Assembly (NCBI RefSeq): GCF_002483205.1
Contig: NZ_DLHM01000007.1
Span: 620,001 to 684,000, forward strand
Direction: 5' to 3'
From: Flavihumibacter sp. UBA7668
GTDB taxonomy: Bacteria; Bacteroidota; Bacteroidia; Chitinophagales; Chitinophagaceae
DNA: 64,000 bases
The notes beneath the pieces were generated by a model. That model saw only the letters and a list, made by a program, of their open reading frames with translations. It was not told the origin of the DNA and did not search any database. Position numbers and translations under genes: made by a program. Positions 32,213 to 40,979 of this stretch are shown piece by piece. Each line of letters begins with the position of its first letter. The stretch's first letter is position 1.

Positions 32213-32326
32213 TCACTGTGGTAAATAAATACATGCCCCGGAACCCGAACAATAGTCCTTCTGACTAAAGCGATTCAGTAGTTCAATATGTTGTTGTAGT
32301 TGTTGCACGTAATTTTTATTTTGCAA
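32213..32326 (-). CDS. Possible 37-aa peptide
   Basis: This short TTG-started frame encodes a helix (NYVQQLQQHIELLNRF) and a Cys-containing tail (DYCSGSGACIYLPQ). It is followed 25 bases later by a perfect terminator. The helix-plus-two-Cys layout looks more like a real peptide than random sequence, but the start codon is weak and no family is known to me. Confidence 0.3.
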   Translation of the reverse strand: MQNKNYVQQLQQHIELLNRFSQKDYCSGSGACIYLPQ

Positions 32327-32364
32327 TGCAAAGATGCAATTCTTTTTTTGATAACACCAAATAG

Positions 32365-33921
32365 TCAGGCCATTATTTTTTCTTCTGTTCTTACTTTCCC
32401 CAATTTCGTTAATGCCAATGCAATCAATACCACCAGCATCAACACACTTACCCATGCACTGACATGCATACCCGATAAAAAAGATTGTTGTGCGCCATTT
32501 AATAAAACATTTCCCTCTGCCTGATTTAACAAGGCTGCCTCATTTACTGCAGCACCCAATGTTTGTGTTGCGTTGGATACACTTGCTTCGGGAACACCAT
32601 CAAAATTTTGCTTAAACATGGTTGCGCGATAAATAGCTGTGCCCAAACTTCCTAATACGGCCATACCAGTTGCACCCCCAAACTCTGCACTGGTTTCTGA
32701 AATAGCACTGGCTGCACCTGCACGTTCCGGCGGTGCTGATCCAATTACCAGATCTGTTGCCATCGTAACCACCGGCGCAAAGCCAATGGAGGTAAAAAAC
32801 ATCGCCACTACGGTCCAGATGACAGAACTGTTGGCATCCAGTCGCGCGATGATAACAAACCCGATTATCGCAAAGACCAGACTGGAGGCAATCAGTTTGG
32901 AAGGTGGTAATAACTTCAACATCGCGGGGCCTTGTGTGGCACCCAGCATAAATCCTGCAAAGGAAGGAAGGGCCCATAGTCCGGATTCCAGCGGCGTTAA
33001 TCCCAATACCAGTTGCATGTATTGATAGGTAAAGAAAAAGGAACCAAACATCACAAAACATCCCACCCCGTATAAGGTCAGGGAGGCACTGAATGTCGGA
33101 ATTTTGAATAAGGCAATATCAATCAACGGATCTGCTAATTTTTCCTGTCTGCGTAAGAAGATATATCCTACCAATAATCCACCCAGTATGGCTGCAATCC
33201 GCATCAGACTGATTCCGTAGGTGGCTATTTCTTTCAATCCGAAGATGATTAATAAAACGGAAATCAAAGAAAGCAATGCACTTAATAAATCCAATTTTCT
33301 TGCATTCGGATCTTTGAATTCAGGTAACAACTTCGGACCGGTTAACAATAATAAAACCATCACCGGAATCGCAATCAAAAACACGGAACCCCACCAAAAA
33401 TATTGCAATAGTATTCCTCCGGCTAAAGGGCCAAGTGCCCCTCCGGCTGCATAACCCAATGCCCAGAGTCCAATGGCTTTGGTGCGTTCTTCCGGTACCT
33501 GGAACATATTGCTTATCAGTGATAGGGTAGAGGGGGCAATGGTTGCACCTGCAATCCCCAATACCGCACGGGCCGCAATCAGCGTTTCTGCAGAATTGGC
33601 AAATGCTGCCAGTAAGGAGGCCGCACCAAAAAATGCCGCGCCTATCAGCAAGAGTTTTCTTCTTCCAATCCGATCACCCAGATTACCCATTGTAATTAAA
33701 AATCCGGCTACCAGAAATCCATAGATATCCATGATCCACAATAACTGTTCACTGGTAGGGTGCAGGTCTGCACTCAATTGCGGTACCGCCAGATTCAATA
33801 CAGTGAGGTCCATCGAATACAACATACAGGGTAATGCAATTACCAATAATCCCAGCCATTCTTTGCGGGTGGCTTTCTTTAAACCCGGTTCGTTTATTTG
33901 TGTAGCAGTTGAAGAAGTCAT
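32365..33921 (-). CDS. MFS efflux transporter, DHA2 (EmrB/QacA) type
   Basis: This 518-residue inner-membrane protein has 14 predicted hydrophobic segments, as in the DHA2 family of drug:proton antiporters. Motif A is visible in the first loop (GNLGDRIGRRK), motif D1-like residues are in the first segment (MDLTVLNLAVPQL), and motif C in segment 5 (GYAAGGALGPLAGG). The closest known type is SmvA/QacA, which exports cationic antiseptics and dyes. It is a single gene, divergent from the FMN reductase at 34039, and no regulator is adjacent. The substrate cannot be predicted with certainty. Confidence 0.9.
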   Translation of the reverse strand: MTSSTATQINEPGLKKATRKEWLGLLVIALPCMLYSMDLTVLNLAVPQLSADLHPTSEQLLWIMDIYGFLVAGFLITMGNLGDRIGRRKLLLIGAAFFGAASLLAAFANSAETLIAARAVLGIAGATIAPSTLSLISNMFQVPEERTKAIGLWALGYAAGGALGPLAGGILLQYFWWGSVFLIAIPVMVLLLLTGPKLLPEFKDPNARKLDLLSALLSLISVLLIIFGLKEIATYGISLMRIAAILGGLLVGYIFLRRQEKLADPLIDIALFKIPTFSASLTLYGVGCFVMFGSFFFTYQYMQLVLGLTPLESGLWALPSFAGFMLGATQGPAMLKLLPPSKLIASSLVFAIIGFVIIARLDANSSVIWTVVAMFFTSIGFAPVVTMATDLVIGSAPPERAGAASAISETSAEFGGATGMAVLGSLGTAIYRATMFKQNFDGVPEASVSNATQTLGAAVNEAALLNQAEGNVLLNGAQQSFLSGMHVSAWVSVLMLVVLIALALTKLGKVRTEEKIMA

Positions 33922-34016
33922 GGATAAAATTTGGTTGGAGAAACAAACTTATATTGAAATTCAGTTGGCACCAGGGTGTATTTCTGTCTTTATTCGGGTT
34001 GAATGCGTCAGGGCAC

Positions 34017-34024
34017 TATTTTTG
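34017..34024 (+). promoter_or_regulatory. TATTTTTG promoter element of FMN reductase gene
   Basis: The -7 box TATTTTTG ends 14 bases before the ATG at 34039. No good TTG lies 19 bases upstream. Confidence 0.5.
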
Positions 34025-34038
34025 AATAAAATACCTGT

Positions 34039-34581
34039 ATGAAAATAGTCCTCATTTCCGGAAGCGCAAGACCTAAGCGGCAATCACATAAAATAGCAAT
34101 GGAGACCTTTAACCGGCTCCGGTCAATGGAAACTATTCAACCATCCCTGCTTGATGTTCGTGAAAACGCCCTGCCCCTGCTGGAATCCATTTACCGTACA
34201 CATCCCGCACCTACAGATACTATGCATCACTGGAAGAAAGAACTGGATCAGGCCGATGCCTTCCTGCTTGTATCGCCTGAACACAACGGCAGTTATTCCG
34301 GTGCACTTAAAAACTCGCTCGATTACTTCTTTGAAGAATACAGCGGCAAACCAATGGGGATTATCACCGTCTCTGCCGGAGCCCTCGGTGGTATCAATGC
34401 CGCTATGGCATTGCAACATTTTTGTTTGAAAGTAGGCGGATACCTGATGCCGGCTTTTCTTATAACCCCTAAAGTGCAAACGCTTTTTGATGAAGATGGA
34501 AACCTGATGGACGAGTCGTACTCCAAACGGCTTGATAAGTTCCTGCTCCAGTTTATTGAATTCTCCCAAAAATTTAGCTGA
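34039..34581 (+). CDS. NADPH-dependent FMN reductase family protein
   Basis: This 180-residue flavodoxin-fold protein fits the NADPH-dependent FMN reductase/azoreductase family. The phosphate-binding loop at the N-terminus is SGSARPKRQSHKIA. The conserved SPEHNGSYSGALKNSLDY (residues 79-96) is the family signature that contacts flavin. TVSAGALGGINAA follows. It reduces FMN, quinones or chromate using NAD(P)H in the cytoplasm. The gene stands alone with its own promoter and is divergent from the MFS pump. A role in oxidative or quinone stress is likely from the family. Confidence 0.88.
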   Translation: MKIVLISGSARPKRQSHKIAMETFNRLRSMETIQPSLLDVRENALPLLESIYRTHPAPTDTMHHWKKELDQADAFLLVSPEHNGSYSGALKNSLDYFFEEYSGKPMGIITVSAGALGGINAAMALQHFCLKVGGYLMPAFLITPKVQTLFDEDGNLMDESYSKRLDKFLLQFIEFSQKFS

Positions 34582-34631
34582 GGAATATTTTATTTGCCTC
34601 CCGATCTTATCCCAAGTCAAGAAAATACTGG

Positions 34632-34675
34632 GGTTTAAGAAATTGTTTTGTACCACAATTTCTTAAACCTTTTTT
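34632..34675 (+). terminator. Perfect 15-bp hairpin and T run abutting the TonB receptor ATG
   Basis: GGTTTAAGAAATTGT (34632-34646) and its exact complement (34655-34669) enclose an 8-base loop and are followed by T6. The ATG of the receptor gene starts on the next base. It is a terminator for the FMN reductase gene by form, but its position also suggests control of receptor expression. Confidence 0.75.
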
Positions 34676-37114
34676 ATGAAACGTATTTCGTCCCTGCTGT
34701 TCTTTTTACTGTTATTAACGGCAAACTGTCTCGCGCAAAACAGCCAACAAACGATCCGTGGTACCATCATCGATACAGATAACAAATTACCGGTTCCCGG
34801 AGTCACCATCACGCTGGAGAAAGACCTCTCCATTTACAATACGGTAACGGATGCGCAGGGTAATTTTCGGTTTGAAGCACTGAGTATTGGCCGGTATAGT
34901 TTATCTGCCAGTTCGGTAGGATTCGATAAACTGGTGCTTCCCAATCTGGTGCTGACAGCAGGAAAGGAACTGGTGCTTTCGCTCAGTCTTCAGGAAGCGG
35001 TTACCAGCTTAAAAGAGGTACTCGTTACCATTGACAAAAACAAGGGCCAGGCATCCAATGACATGTCGCTGGTCAGCAGCCGGTCTGTTTCACCGGAACA
35101 AACCAATCGGTACGCAGGTGGCTTCAATGATCCCTCGAAAATCCTATCCAATTTCGCCGGTGTTGCCAACACGCAGGACGGCAGCAATGATATCATTGTA
35201 CGGGGCAATTCTCCCAAATACCTGCAATGGCGATTGGAAGGTGTACAAATCACCAACCCCAACCATTTTTCTGACCAGAGCTCGGTAGGTGGTTCGATCA
35301 GTACACTCAATAATAACCTGCTCGCCAATTCGGATTTCTATACCGGAGCATTTTCAGCAGAATTCGGAGATGCGCTTTCAGGCGTATATGATGTTAAACT
35401 CCGGGCCGGAAACAATGAAAAATTTGAGTCCATTGTTAGCCTTGGTATTATAGGAACGGATCTGACATTCGAAGGACCGTTCAAAAAGGGCTACAAAGGT
35501 TCCTTCCTGGTAAACTATCGCTATTCAACCGTTTCGCTGCTGGATAACCTTGGGCTCTTTAATGATATTGATGGCGTGCTGAATTTTCAGGATGCTGCTT
35601 TTAAGGTGGTCCTTCCCACTAATAAAGCCGGCACCTTTTCAATTTATGGACTGGGTGGTATCAGTAATTTTCGGTTCAATGATGTAAATCCGGCACTCTG
35701 GCAAACTCCCGGTAACCGGTTTATTCGGAATAAAACAGGAGAAGATTTTAAAAAGAAGTCGCACCTGCTAAATGTAGGATTAAACCATACGCTCACCCTT
35801 AACCGAAATAGCCATTTATTCACTTCACTCACCTATTCCAGTGAAGGAATTAAAGATGCCGTTTATGAAAACTTTCTATTTAAAGTGTACGATGATAATG
35901 GAAATTATATCAAAGATTCTGTACGAAACAACCAGCTGAATTTCGATGGGGGAATAAAAAAATCAACCTACCGGGCTGAGTTGACCTATCACCATAAATT
36001 CAATGCCCGTCATAAAATTCAGGTTGGTACCAAATACGGATTGCAGCAATATGATTTCAACCAGTCGATGTTTAAAGACAGTACATCCATCCGTTCCACA
36101 CTGGTTGATTTTAAGGATAACCTATCCACGATCCGAAATTTCATCAACTGGAAATTTCGAATCAATGAATCCTTCAGTACGGTTGCGGGTGTCCATAATA
36201 TGAATGTATTACTGAATAAAAAATCAACCATTGAGCCACGCTTTGCATTGAACTATAAACCCAATCGCAACAGTACCTGGAGCCTGGGTTATGGCAACCA
36301 CAGTGCGATGGAAAGTATTCATCATTATTTCACCCGCATTGAAAATCAAAACGGCCAGGTTAGTGAACCCAATAAAGACCTCGGGTTGCTGAAAGCAAAT
36401 CATTTTGTATTAGGCTATGAAAAAAAGCTTAGTAAAAATCTGCTGATTAAACTGGAAGCTTATTATCAGCAGCTGTACAATCTGCCGGTGGCAAATTCCG
36501 ATACCAATATTTTCAGCACGATCAATGAAGGGCTCGATTTTCAATACGTGGATCTGATCAATAAGGGAAGCGGGCAGAACTATGGTATTGAATTAACATT
36601 GGAGCGATTTTTTAACCGCAATTATTATTACCTGATTAATGCCTCTGTTTATAATTCAACCTATAAAGCGTTGGATGGTATAAAACGTAATACCCGTTTC
36701 AACGGTAACTACCTCGTGAATGCCTTGTTCGGAAAAGAATTTCCAAAACTGGGAAAGAAGCAGAACAAAACATTCGCAATCAATAGCCGCTTATTCTTTG
36801 GTGGAGGAAAAAAACAAATTCCGCTGTTACGCGATGCATCAGGTAATCTTGCGGTGGATGCCCCTAACAATCAATATGTTGATTATTCCAGAGCTTACAA
36901 AAATGGACTGGATGATCTGTATCACCTGACCATCTCGTTTAGTTATAAAATTGATATCCGCCGAACTACACACGAGATCTTTCTCAACATTGACAATGTA
37001 ACCAATAACAACGCCCGGTTAACCGAGTTTTATGATCCGTCGGAGCCTGGATCTGTTGGTTATATGCGCCAGTCCTCTGCCTTTCCTAATCTGCTTTACC
37101 GTATTTATTTTTAA
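34676..37114 (+). CDS. TonB-dependent outer membrane receptor
   Basis: This 812-residue receptor has a signal peptide (KRISSLLFFLLLLTANCLAQ), an N-terminal carboxypeptidase-regulatory-like domain (TIRGTIIDTDNKLPVPGVTITLE), a plug domain (DIIVRGNSPKYLQWRLEGVQI; residues about 110-230) and a beta-barrel that ends in an aromatic residue (LLYRIYF). It imports a ligand such as a siderophore, vitamin or glycan across the outer membrane with TonB energy. No SusD partner follows, so it is more like a metal or cofactor receptor. A perfect hairpin with T6 directly precedes the ATG. The next gene begins 18 bases after the stop codon. Confidence 0.9.
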   Translation: MKRISSLLFFLLLLTANCLAQNSQQTIRGTIIDTDNKLPVPGVTITLEKDLSIYNTVTDAQGNFRFEALSIGRYSLSASSVGFDKLVLPNLVLTAGKELVLSLSLQEAVTSLKEVLVTIDKNKGQASNDMSLVSSRSVSPEQTNRYAGGFNDPSKILSNFAGVANTQDGSNDIIVRGNSPKYLQWRLEGVQITNPNHFSDQSSVGGSISTLNNNLLANSDFYTGAFSAEFGDALSGVYDVKLRAGNNEKFESIVSLGIIGTDLTFEGPFKKGYKGSFLVNYRYSTVSLLDNLGLFNDIDGVLNFQDAAFKVVLPTNKAGTFSIYGLGGISNFRFNDVNPALWQTPGNRFIRNKTGEDFKKKSHLLNVGLNHTLTLNRNSHLFTSLTYSSEGIKDAVYENFLFKVYDDNGNYIKDSVRNNQLNFDGGIKKSTYRAELTYHHKFNARHKIQVGTKYGLQQYDFNQSMFKDSTSIRSTLVDFKDNLSTIRNFINWKFRINESFSTVAGVHNMNVLLNKKSTIEPRFALNYKPNRNSTWSLGYGNHSAMESIHHYFTRIENQNGQVSEPNKDLGLLKANHFVLGYEKKLSKNLLIKLEAYYQQLYNLPVANSDTNIFSTINEGLDFQYVDLINKGSGQNYGIELTLERFFNRNYYYLINASVYNSTYKALDGIKRNTRFNGNYLVNALFGKEFPKLGKKQNKTFAINSRLFFGGGKKQIPLLRDASGNLAVDAPNNQYVDYSRAYKNGLDDLYHLTISFSYKIDIRRTTHEIFLNIDNVTNNNARLTEFYDPSEPGSVGYMRQSSAFPNLLYRIYF

Positions 37115-37132
37115 CTTGGTGAATAATAAAAA

Positions 37133-38095
37133 ATGAAAGCTGCTGTACGATATAATTATTGCCCGCCCGATGGACTGACGATTCGTGAATTACCCATTCC
37201 TTCTATTCGGTCGAATGAAGTGCTGGTGAAAGTGAAAGCCACTACTATAAGCCGCACCGATTGTGGTGTGCTCACCGGAAAGCCCTATGCGATTCGTCTG
37301 TTTACCGGATTATTCAAACCTGCTCTGCCAATTACCGGGACTGATTTTTCAGGTGTTGTAGTAGCACGTGGTGAGCAGGTGGAGCAATATCAGGTGGGTG
37401 ACCTGGTCTATGGATTTTTTGATCAGGGACTTTCCACGCACGCTGAATATGTTGCAGTTCCAATTACTAAAGCCATTCTGAAAAAACCGGAACATATTAC
37501 GTTTGAACAGGCAGCCGCCAGTTTGGAAGGGGCACATTACGCCTATTATTTTCTTGATAAGCTTAAGCTTTATGCAGGAGATTCTGTTTTGGTTAACGGA
37601 GGTACCGGTGCTATTGGAAATGCAGCCATTCAATTCCTGAAGCATAAACAGGCTCGGGTAGTGGCAACCTGTGAAACAGCCTTTGTGGATTATCTGTATA
37701 AACAGGGCGTGGATTATGTAATTGATTATACGCAGGAGGACTTCACCCAATTTGATGAACAATTTGATGCCGTATTTGATGCAGTGGGCAAAAGCAGTTT
37801 TGGTAAATGCAAACGGCTGCTGAAGCCTATTGGTGTGTATGTTTCTTCTGAATTGGGTCCTAATTGGCAAAATCCGTTACTGGCACTGGCAGCTCCATTG
37901 ATGCCAGGAAAAAAAGTACGTTTTCCCTTACCCTTTTCTATCAACAAAAGCATGCAATACATCAACGAACTGATTGAAAAAGGGGCATTCACGCCGTTGA
38001 TAGACCGAAACTATCTGTTGGATGATATTTCAGAGGCGTTTAACTATGTGATGAGCGGAAAGAAAAAAGGGAACGTGATCATCCGCTTTGATTAA
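37133..38095 (+). CDS. NAD(P)-dependent alcohol dehydrogenase/quinone reductase (MDR family)
   Basis: This 320-residue medium-chain dehydrogenase has the GroES-like N-terminal domain and a Rossmann domain with VNGGTGAIGNAAIQFLK near residue 155. The structural zinc Cys cluster of classical alcohol dehydrogenases is absent. The family is closer to quinone oxidoreductases, which reduce quinones or enones with NADPH. It starts 18 bases after the TonB receptor stop and precedes the Crp-type regulator gene by 23 bases, so three genes may be one unit. The substrate is unknown. Confidence 0.88.
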   Translation: MKAAVRYNYCPPDGLTIRELPIPSIRSNEVLVKVKATTISRTDCGVLTGKPYAIRLFTGLFKPALPITGTDFSGVVVARGEQVEQYQVGDLVYGFFDQGLSTHAEYVAVPITKAILKKPEHITFEQAAASLEGAHYAYYFLDKLKLYAGDSVLVNGGTGAIGNAAIQFLKHKQARVVATCETAFVDYLYKQGVDYVIDYTQEDFTQFDEQFDAVFDAVGKSSFGKCKRLLKPIGVYVSSELGPNWQNPLLALAAPLMPGKKVRFPLPFSINKSMQYINELIEKGAFTPLIDRNYLLDDISEAFNYVMSGKKKGNVIIRFD

Positions 38096-38118
38096 TTTTG
38101 CAGGATCAGTTATGACCC

Positions 38119-38748
38119 ATGCAACCTGAAACCAATCCATCCAAATTAAGCTCCGCAAATGAGGCAGATCAAGAATTGTGGGCGATTCAGCAATCGCTTT
38201 TGCAATCACCCTATAACCTGCCTGAAGAGAAAGATTTTTTTGCCGAAAAAATTGAAATCCGGCGTGTGCCAAAAGGTGAATTCCTGATAAGTCAGGGACA
38301 ACGACTCTTTTGTTCCTATCATCTTTTCAAAGGCTGCGTCCGCGAATATTATGTGAAGGACGGGGAGGAAAAAACCATTGCCTTTTACACCGCGGGTGAT
38401 AGTTTGTATGATGGTGGGGATAAACAGAACCAGGAGCCCAGTTCAGTAAATTGGGAAACCGTTTCGGAATGTATTGTTTCTGTATTTACGCATGAAGTGG
38501 AAAAGGAAATGTATCGTCTTTTTCCCCGGTTGGAATCCTTATGCCGGATGGAAACGGAAAAGCAATATTCCCGCTATAAAAAATCATTGCATCATTATTT
38601 GGATTCAAGTCCGGAAGAGCGATATGAAAACCTGATTGAAACTAAACCCGAGCTATTTCAACTGGTTCCTTTGTATCATATCGCCAGCTACCTCGGCGTT
38701 ACACCGGAATCACTCAGCCGCATCCGCCGCCGCATGAAACTTTCCTAA
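38119..38748 (+). CDS. Crp/Fnr-family regulator
   Basis: This 209-residue protein has an N-terminal cyclic-nucleotide-binding-type beta barrel (DFFAEKIEIRRVPKGEFLISQGQ, YHLFKGCVREYYVKDGEEKTIAFYTAGD) and a C-terminal winged helix (YHIASYLGVTPESLSRIRRRM). The cAMP phosphate-binding Arg of Crp is not visible and there is no N-terminal Cys cluster as in Fnr, so the signal is unknown. The HTH lies at about residues 185-207. It probably regulates the dehydrogenase and receptor upstream, which are in the same direction. Bacteroidota have many such proteins. Confidence 0.85.
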   Translation: MQPETNPSKLSSANEADQELWAIQQSLLQSPYNLPEEKDFFAEKIEIRRVPKGEFLISQGQRLFCSYHLFKGCVREYYVKDGEEKTIAFYTAGDSLYDGGDKQNQEPSSVNWETVSECIVSVFTHEVEKEMYRLFPRLESLCRMETEKQYSRYKKSLHHYLDSSPEERYENLIETKPELFQLVPLYHIASYLGVTPESLSRIRRRMKLS

Positions 38749-38753
38749 TTTTT

Positions 38754-38781
38754 CACCCGACCGGTGGCACCCGACCGGTGG
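38754..38781. repeat. Tandem CACCCGACCGGTGG repeat
   Basis: Two perfect 14-base copies (38754-38767, 38768-38781) lie between convergent genes. They contain ACCGGT palindromes and match the family of palindromes at 43696-43722. This may be a bidirectional terminator or a dispersed repeat. Confidence 0.6.
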
Positions 38782-38785
38782 AAAA

Positions 38786-40936
38786 TTAAGGCAGGGCAAA
38801 AGCGATATAGCTGTCGTGGCCTTTTTTGCCCAGCTTGCCGCCGCCGCAGGCAATTACGATGTATTGTTTTCCTTTTACGGTATAAACAGATGGAGTTGCA
38901 AAACCGGGTGCAGGCAAATCCGCCTCCCACAAAACCTCACCGGTTCGTTTATGAAAAGCGCGGATCTTACGATCGCTGCTGGCAGCAATGAAGACCAATC
39001 CGCCTGCCGTTACAACCGGACCTCCATAATTCTCGGTGCCAGTTTCCAACCCTTTTGCTTTTAATTCAGGATATACGCCCAATGGTTTTTTCCAGGCAAT
39101 TTTTCCGGTTGATAAATCAATCGCATTCAGGGTGCCCCAGGGAGGCGATACTGCCGGATAACCTTCTTTCGTCAAAAACTTATGATAGCCCGTTGAAACA
39201 TACGGAAGCTGGAAATAGGAGTCCTCTTCGCGAAGCGGTGTTTCATATCTTGCTGAACTCCTTTTTTGATCGCCTTTTATATAAAGCGCTACCGCTTTGC
39301 GCTCCTGCTCACTGAGATGCGCAAACGAAGGCATCATTCTTCTGCCTGTTATCAATAATTCCATCAGTTCAATATCACTGTATTTTTCACCTGCCTGTAG
39401 TAAAGAGGGATTATTTCCCGTACCCTTCTGATCTGCACCATGACATCCCATACAGGAGGCCCTGTATATGCGATTACCCGCCTGCCAGATCGTTTCCTTC
39501 AAGGCCTGCTGCTTTTTGTCCACCATGGTTAGAATCCAGGGGATTTCATTCGCATTAACATACAGCAGGTTCGTTTCCGGATCATAGGCAGGTCCACCCC
39601 ATTCTGCACCTCCGTCAAAACCGGGGAAAATTAGTGTGCCCTGGCGGGATGGCGGATCAAACATACCGGCATGCCTTGTTTTGTTGAAGCGTTCCCGGAT
39701 CTCCGCCTGCGACTCAGGCGATACCAGCCTGTTTAAATCCGTTGCTGTGATATGCTGACGAACAAAGGGTTCCGGAAATTCAGGAGCCGGTTGGGTAGGA
39801 GAGAGGACTTCGCCCGTTAAATCAGAATCAACCGGAACTGGTTTCTCCGGTATAGGATAGAGGGGCACTCCTGTAGTTCGATCTAACAGAAATACATAAC
39901 CGCTTTTGCTGACCTGTGCAAGTGCATCTATTTTTTTTCCCTCTTTATTGATTGTAAGTAATACCGGTGCTGTTGGCAGATCACGATCCCAAACATCATG
40001 ATGCACCGTCTGGTAATGCCAGATCCGCTTACCGGTAGCCGCATCCAGCGCAAGAATGCAATTAGCATATAAATTCGAGCCTACCCGTTTGCCTCCATAA
40101 AAATCATACACGGCAGATCCCGTTGGAACATACACTATTCCGCGTTGTTCATCCAGACTAAAGCCAGCCCAGGAATTGGCGCCGCCCACATACTTATAAG
40201 CCAGGCTATCCTGCCATGTTTCAAAGCCCGGTTCTCCTGGTTGAGGAATGGTATGAAAGATCCATCGCCGTTTACCGGTATGTACATCATAAGCGCGGAT
40301 ATGTCCGGGTGCCGCTCTGGATTCCTCTGCAACGCGCATGCCTATAATGATCATATCCTTATAAATAATACCCGGACTGGTGGATGCTATATACAGATCA
40401 GCAGCTTCCTGATCGAGGTCTTTATGTAAATCGATTTTACCCGATTGCCCGAAACTGCGAACAGGTTGTCCATCGGCCGCATTGATACAGTATAAAAATG
40501 AATTGGCGGAATAAAACAGCAACTGTTCATCCCCGTTTGAATAGTGTGCCAGTCCACGGGCAATATTGAAAGAGAAATAACCTTCTCCCTTTACTTCCTG
40601 CCCTTCACTATCGGTTACCGGATCATAGATCCATTTAGGGTGGCCGCTTCCTGCATCCAGTGCAAATAATTTCAACTTGGGACTGATGCCGTACAACACG
40701 CCATCCACCACCAATGGATTCACCTGAATTTGTGTGGAAGAGTCGGCATCTCCTGTGTGATATTCCCAGGCCTGTGTTAACTGATGAACATTATTGGTAT
40801 CGATTTCCAACGCGGCAGAATAGCGGTTGTTTTTGTTGGACCCTCCGTAAACCGGCCAGTCGAGGTTGGATGGCTGTTGCGAACAGGCACCAGCTAAAAT
40901 TGTTGCCAGACATATAACTCCCAGAGATTTCTTCAT
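38786..40936 (-). CDS. PQQ-dependent dehydrogenase with cytochrome c domain (lipoprotein)
   Basis: This 716-residue exported quinoprotein has a lipoprotein signal (LGVICLATILAGAC). It has an eight-bladed propeller with PQQ-type motifs (WTYDP-like repeats, DRTTGVPLYPIPEKPV, GGAEWGGPAYDPETNLLYVNAN) and an inserted cytochrome c domain with the heme motif CMGCHG near residue 490 and axial Met in MMPSFAHLSEQE. It oxidises an alcohol or sugar in the periplasm and passes electrons to the respiratory chain. The substrate cannot be set by sequence alone. No PQQ synthesis genes lie in this window. A perfect palindrome separates it from the gene on the right. Confidence 0.9.
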   Translation of the reverse strand: MKKSLGVICLATILAGACSQQPSNLDWPVYGGSNKNNRYSAALEIDTNNVHQLTQAWEYHTGDADSSTQIQVNPLVVDGVLYGISPKLKLFALDAGSGHPKWIYDPVTDSEGQEVKGEGYFSFNIARGLAHYSNGDEQLLFYSANSFLYCINAADGQPVRSFGQSGKIDLHKDLDQEAADLYIASTSPGIIYKDMIIIGMRVAEESRAAPGHIRAYDVHTGKRRWIFHTIPQPGEPGFETWQDSLAYKYVGGANSWAGFSLDEQRGIVYVPTGSAVYDFYGGKRVGSNLYANCILALDAATGKRIWHYQTVHHDVWDRDLPTAPVLLTINKEGKKIDALAQVSKSGYVFLLDRTTGVPLYPIPEKPVPVDSDLTGEVLSPTQPAPEFPEPFVRQHITATDLNRLVSPESQAEIRERFNKTRHAGMFDPPSRQGTLIFPGFDGGAEWGGPAYDPETNLLYVNANEIPWILTMVDKKQQALKETIWQAGNRIYRASCMGCHGADQKGTGNNPSLLQAGEKYSDIELMELLITGRRMMPSFAHLSEQERKAVALYIKGDQKRSSARYETPLREEDSYFQLPYVSTGYHKFLTKEGYPAVSPPWGTLNAIDLSTGKIAWKKPLGVYPELKAKGLETGTENYGGPVVTAGGLVFIAASSDRKIRAFHKRTGEVLWEADLPAPGFATPSVYTVKGKQYIVIACGGGKLGKKGHDSYIAFALP

Positions 40937-40947
40937 TCCCCAATATA

Positions 40948-40977
40948 CATCACCCGTCGGGTACCCGACGGGTGATG
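40948..40977. repeat. 30-base perfect palindrome
   Basis: CATCACCCGTCGGGT (40948-40962) is followed without a loop by its exact complement (40963-40977). It lies just past the FG-GAP gene stop codon and before the PQQ gene ATG. It shares the ACCCG(A)C core with the palindromes near 38754 and 43696. Confidence 0.7.
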
Positions 40978-40979
40978 CC

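Noticed and set aside
32213..32455. 80-residue minus-strand gene
   Set aside because: Its first half overlaps the 3' end of the MFS transporter gene; only the last 37 codons lie in free sequence.
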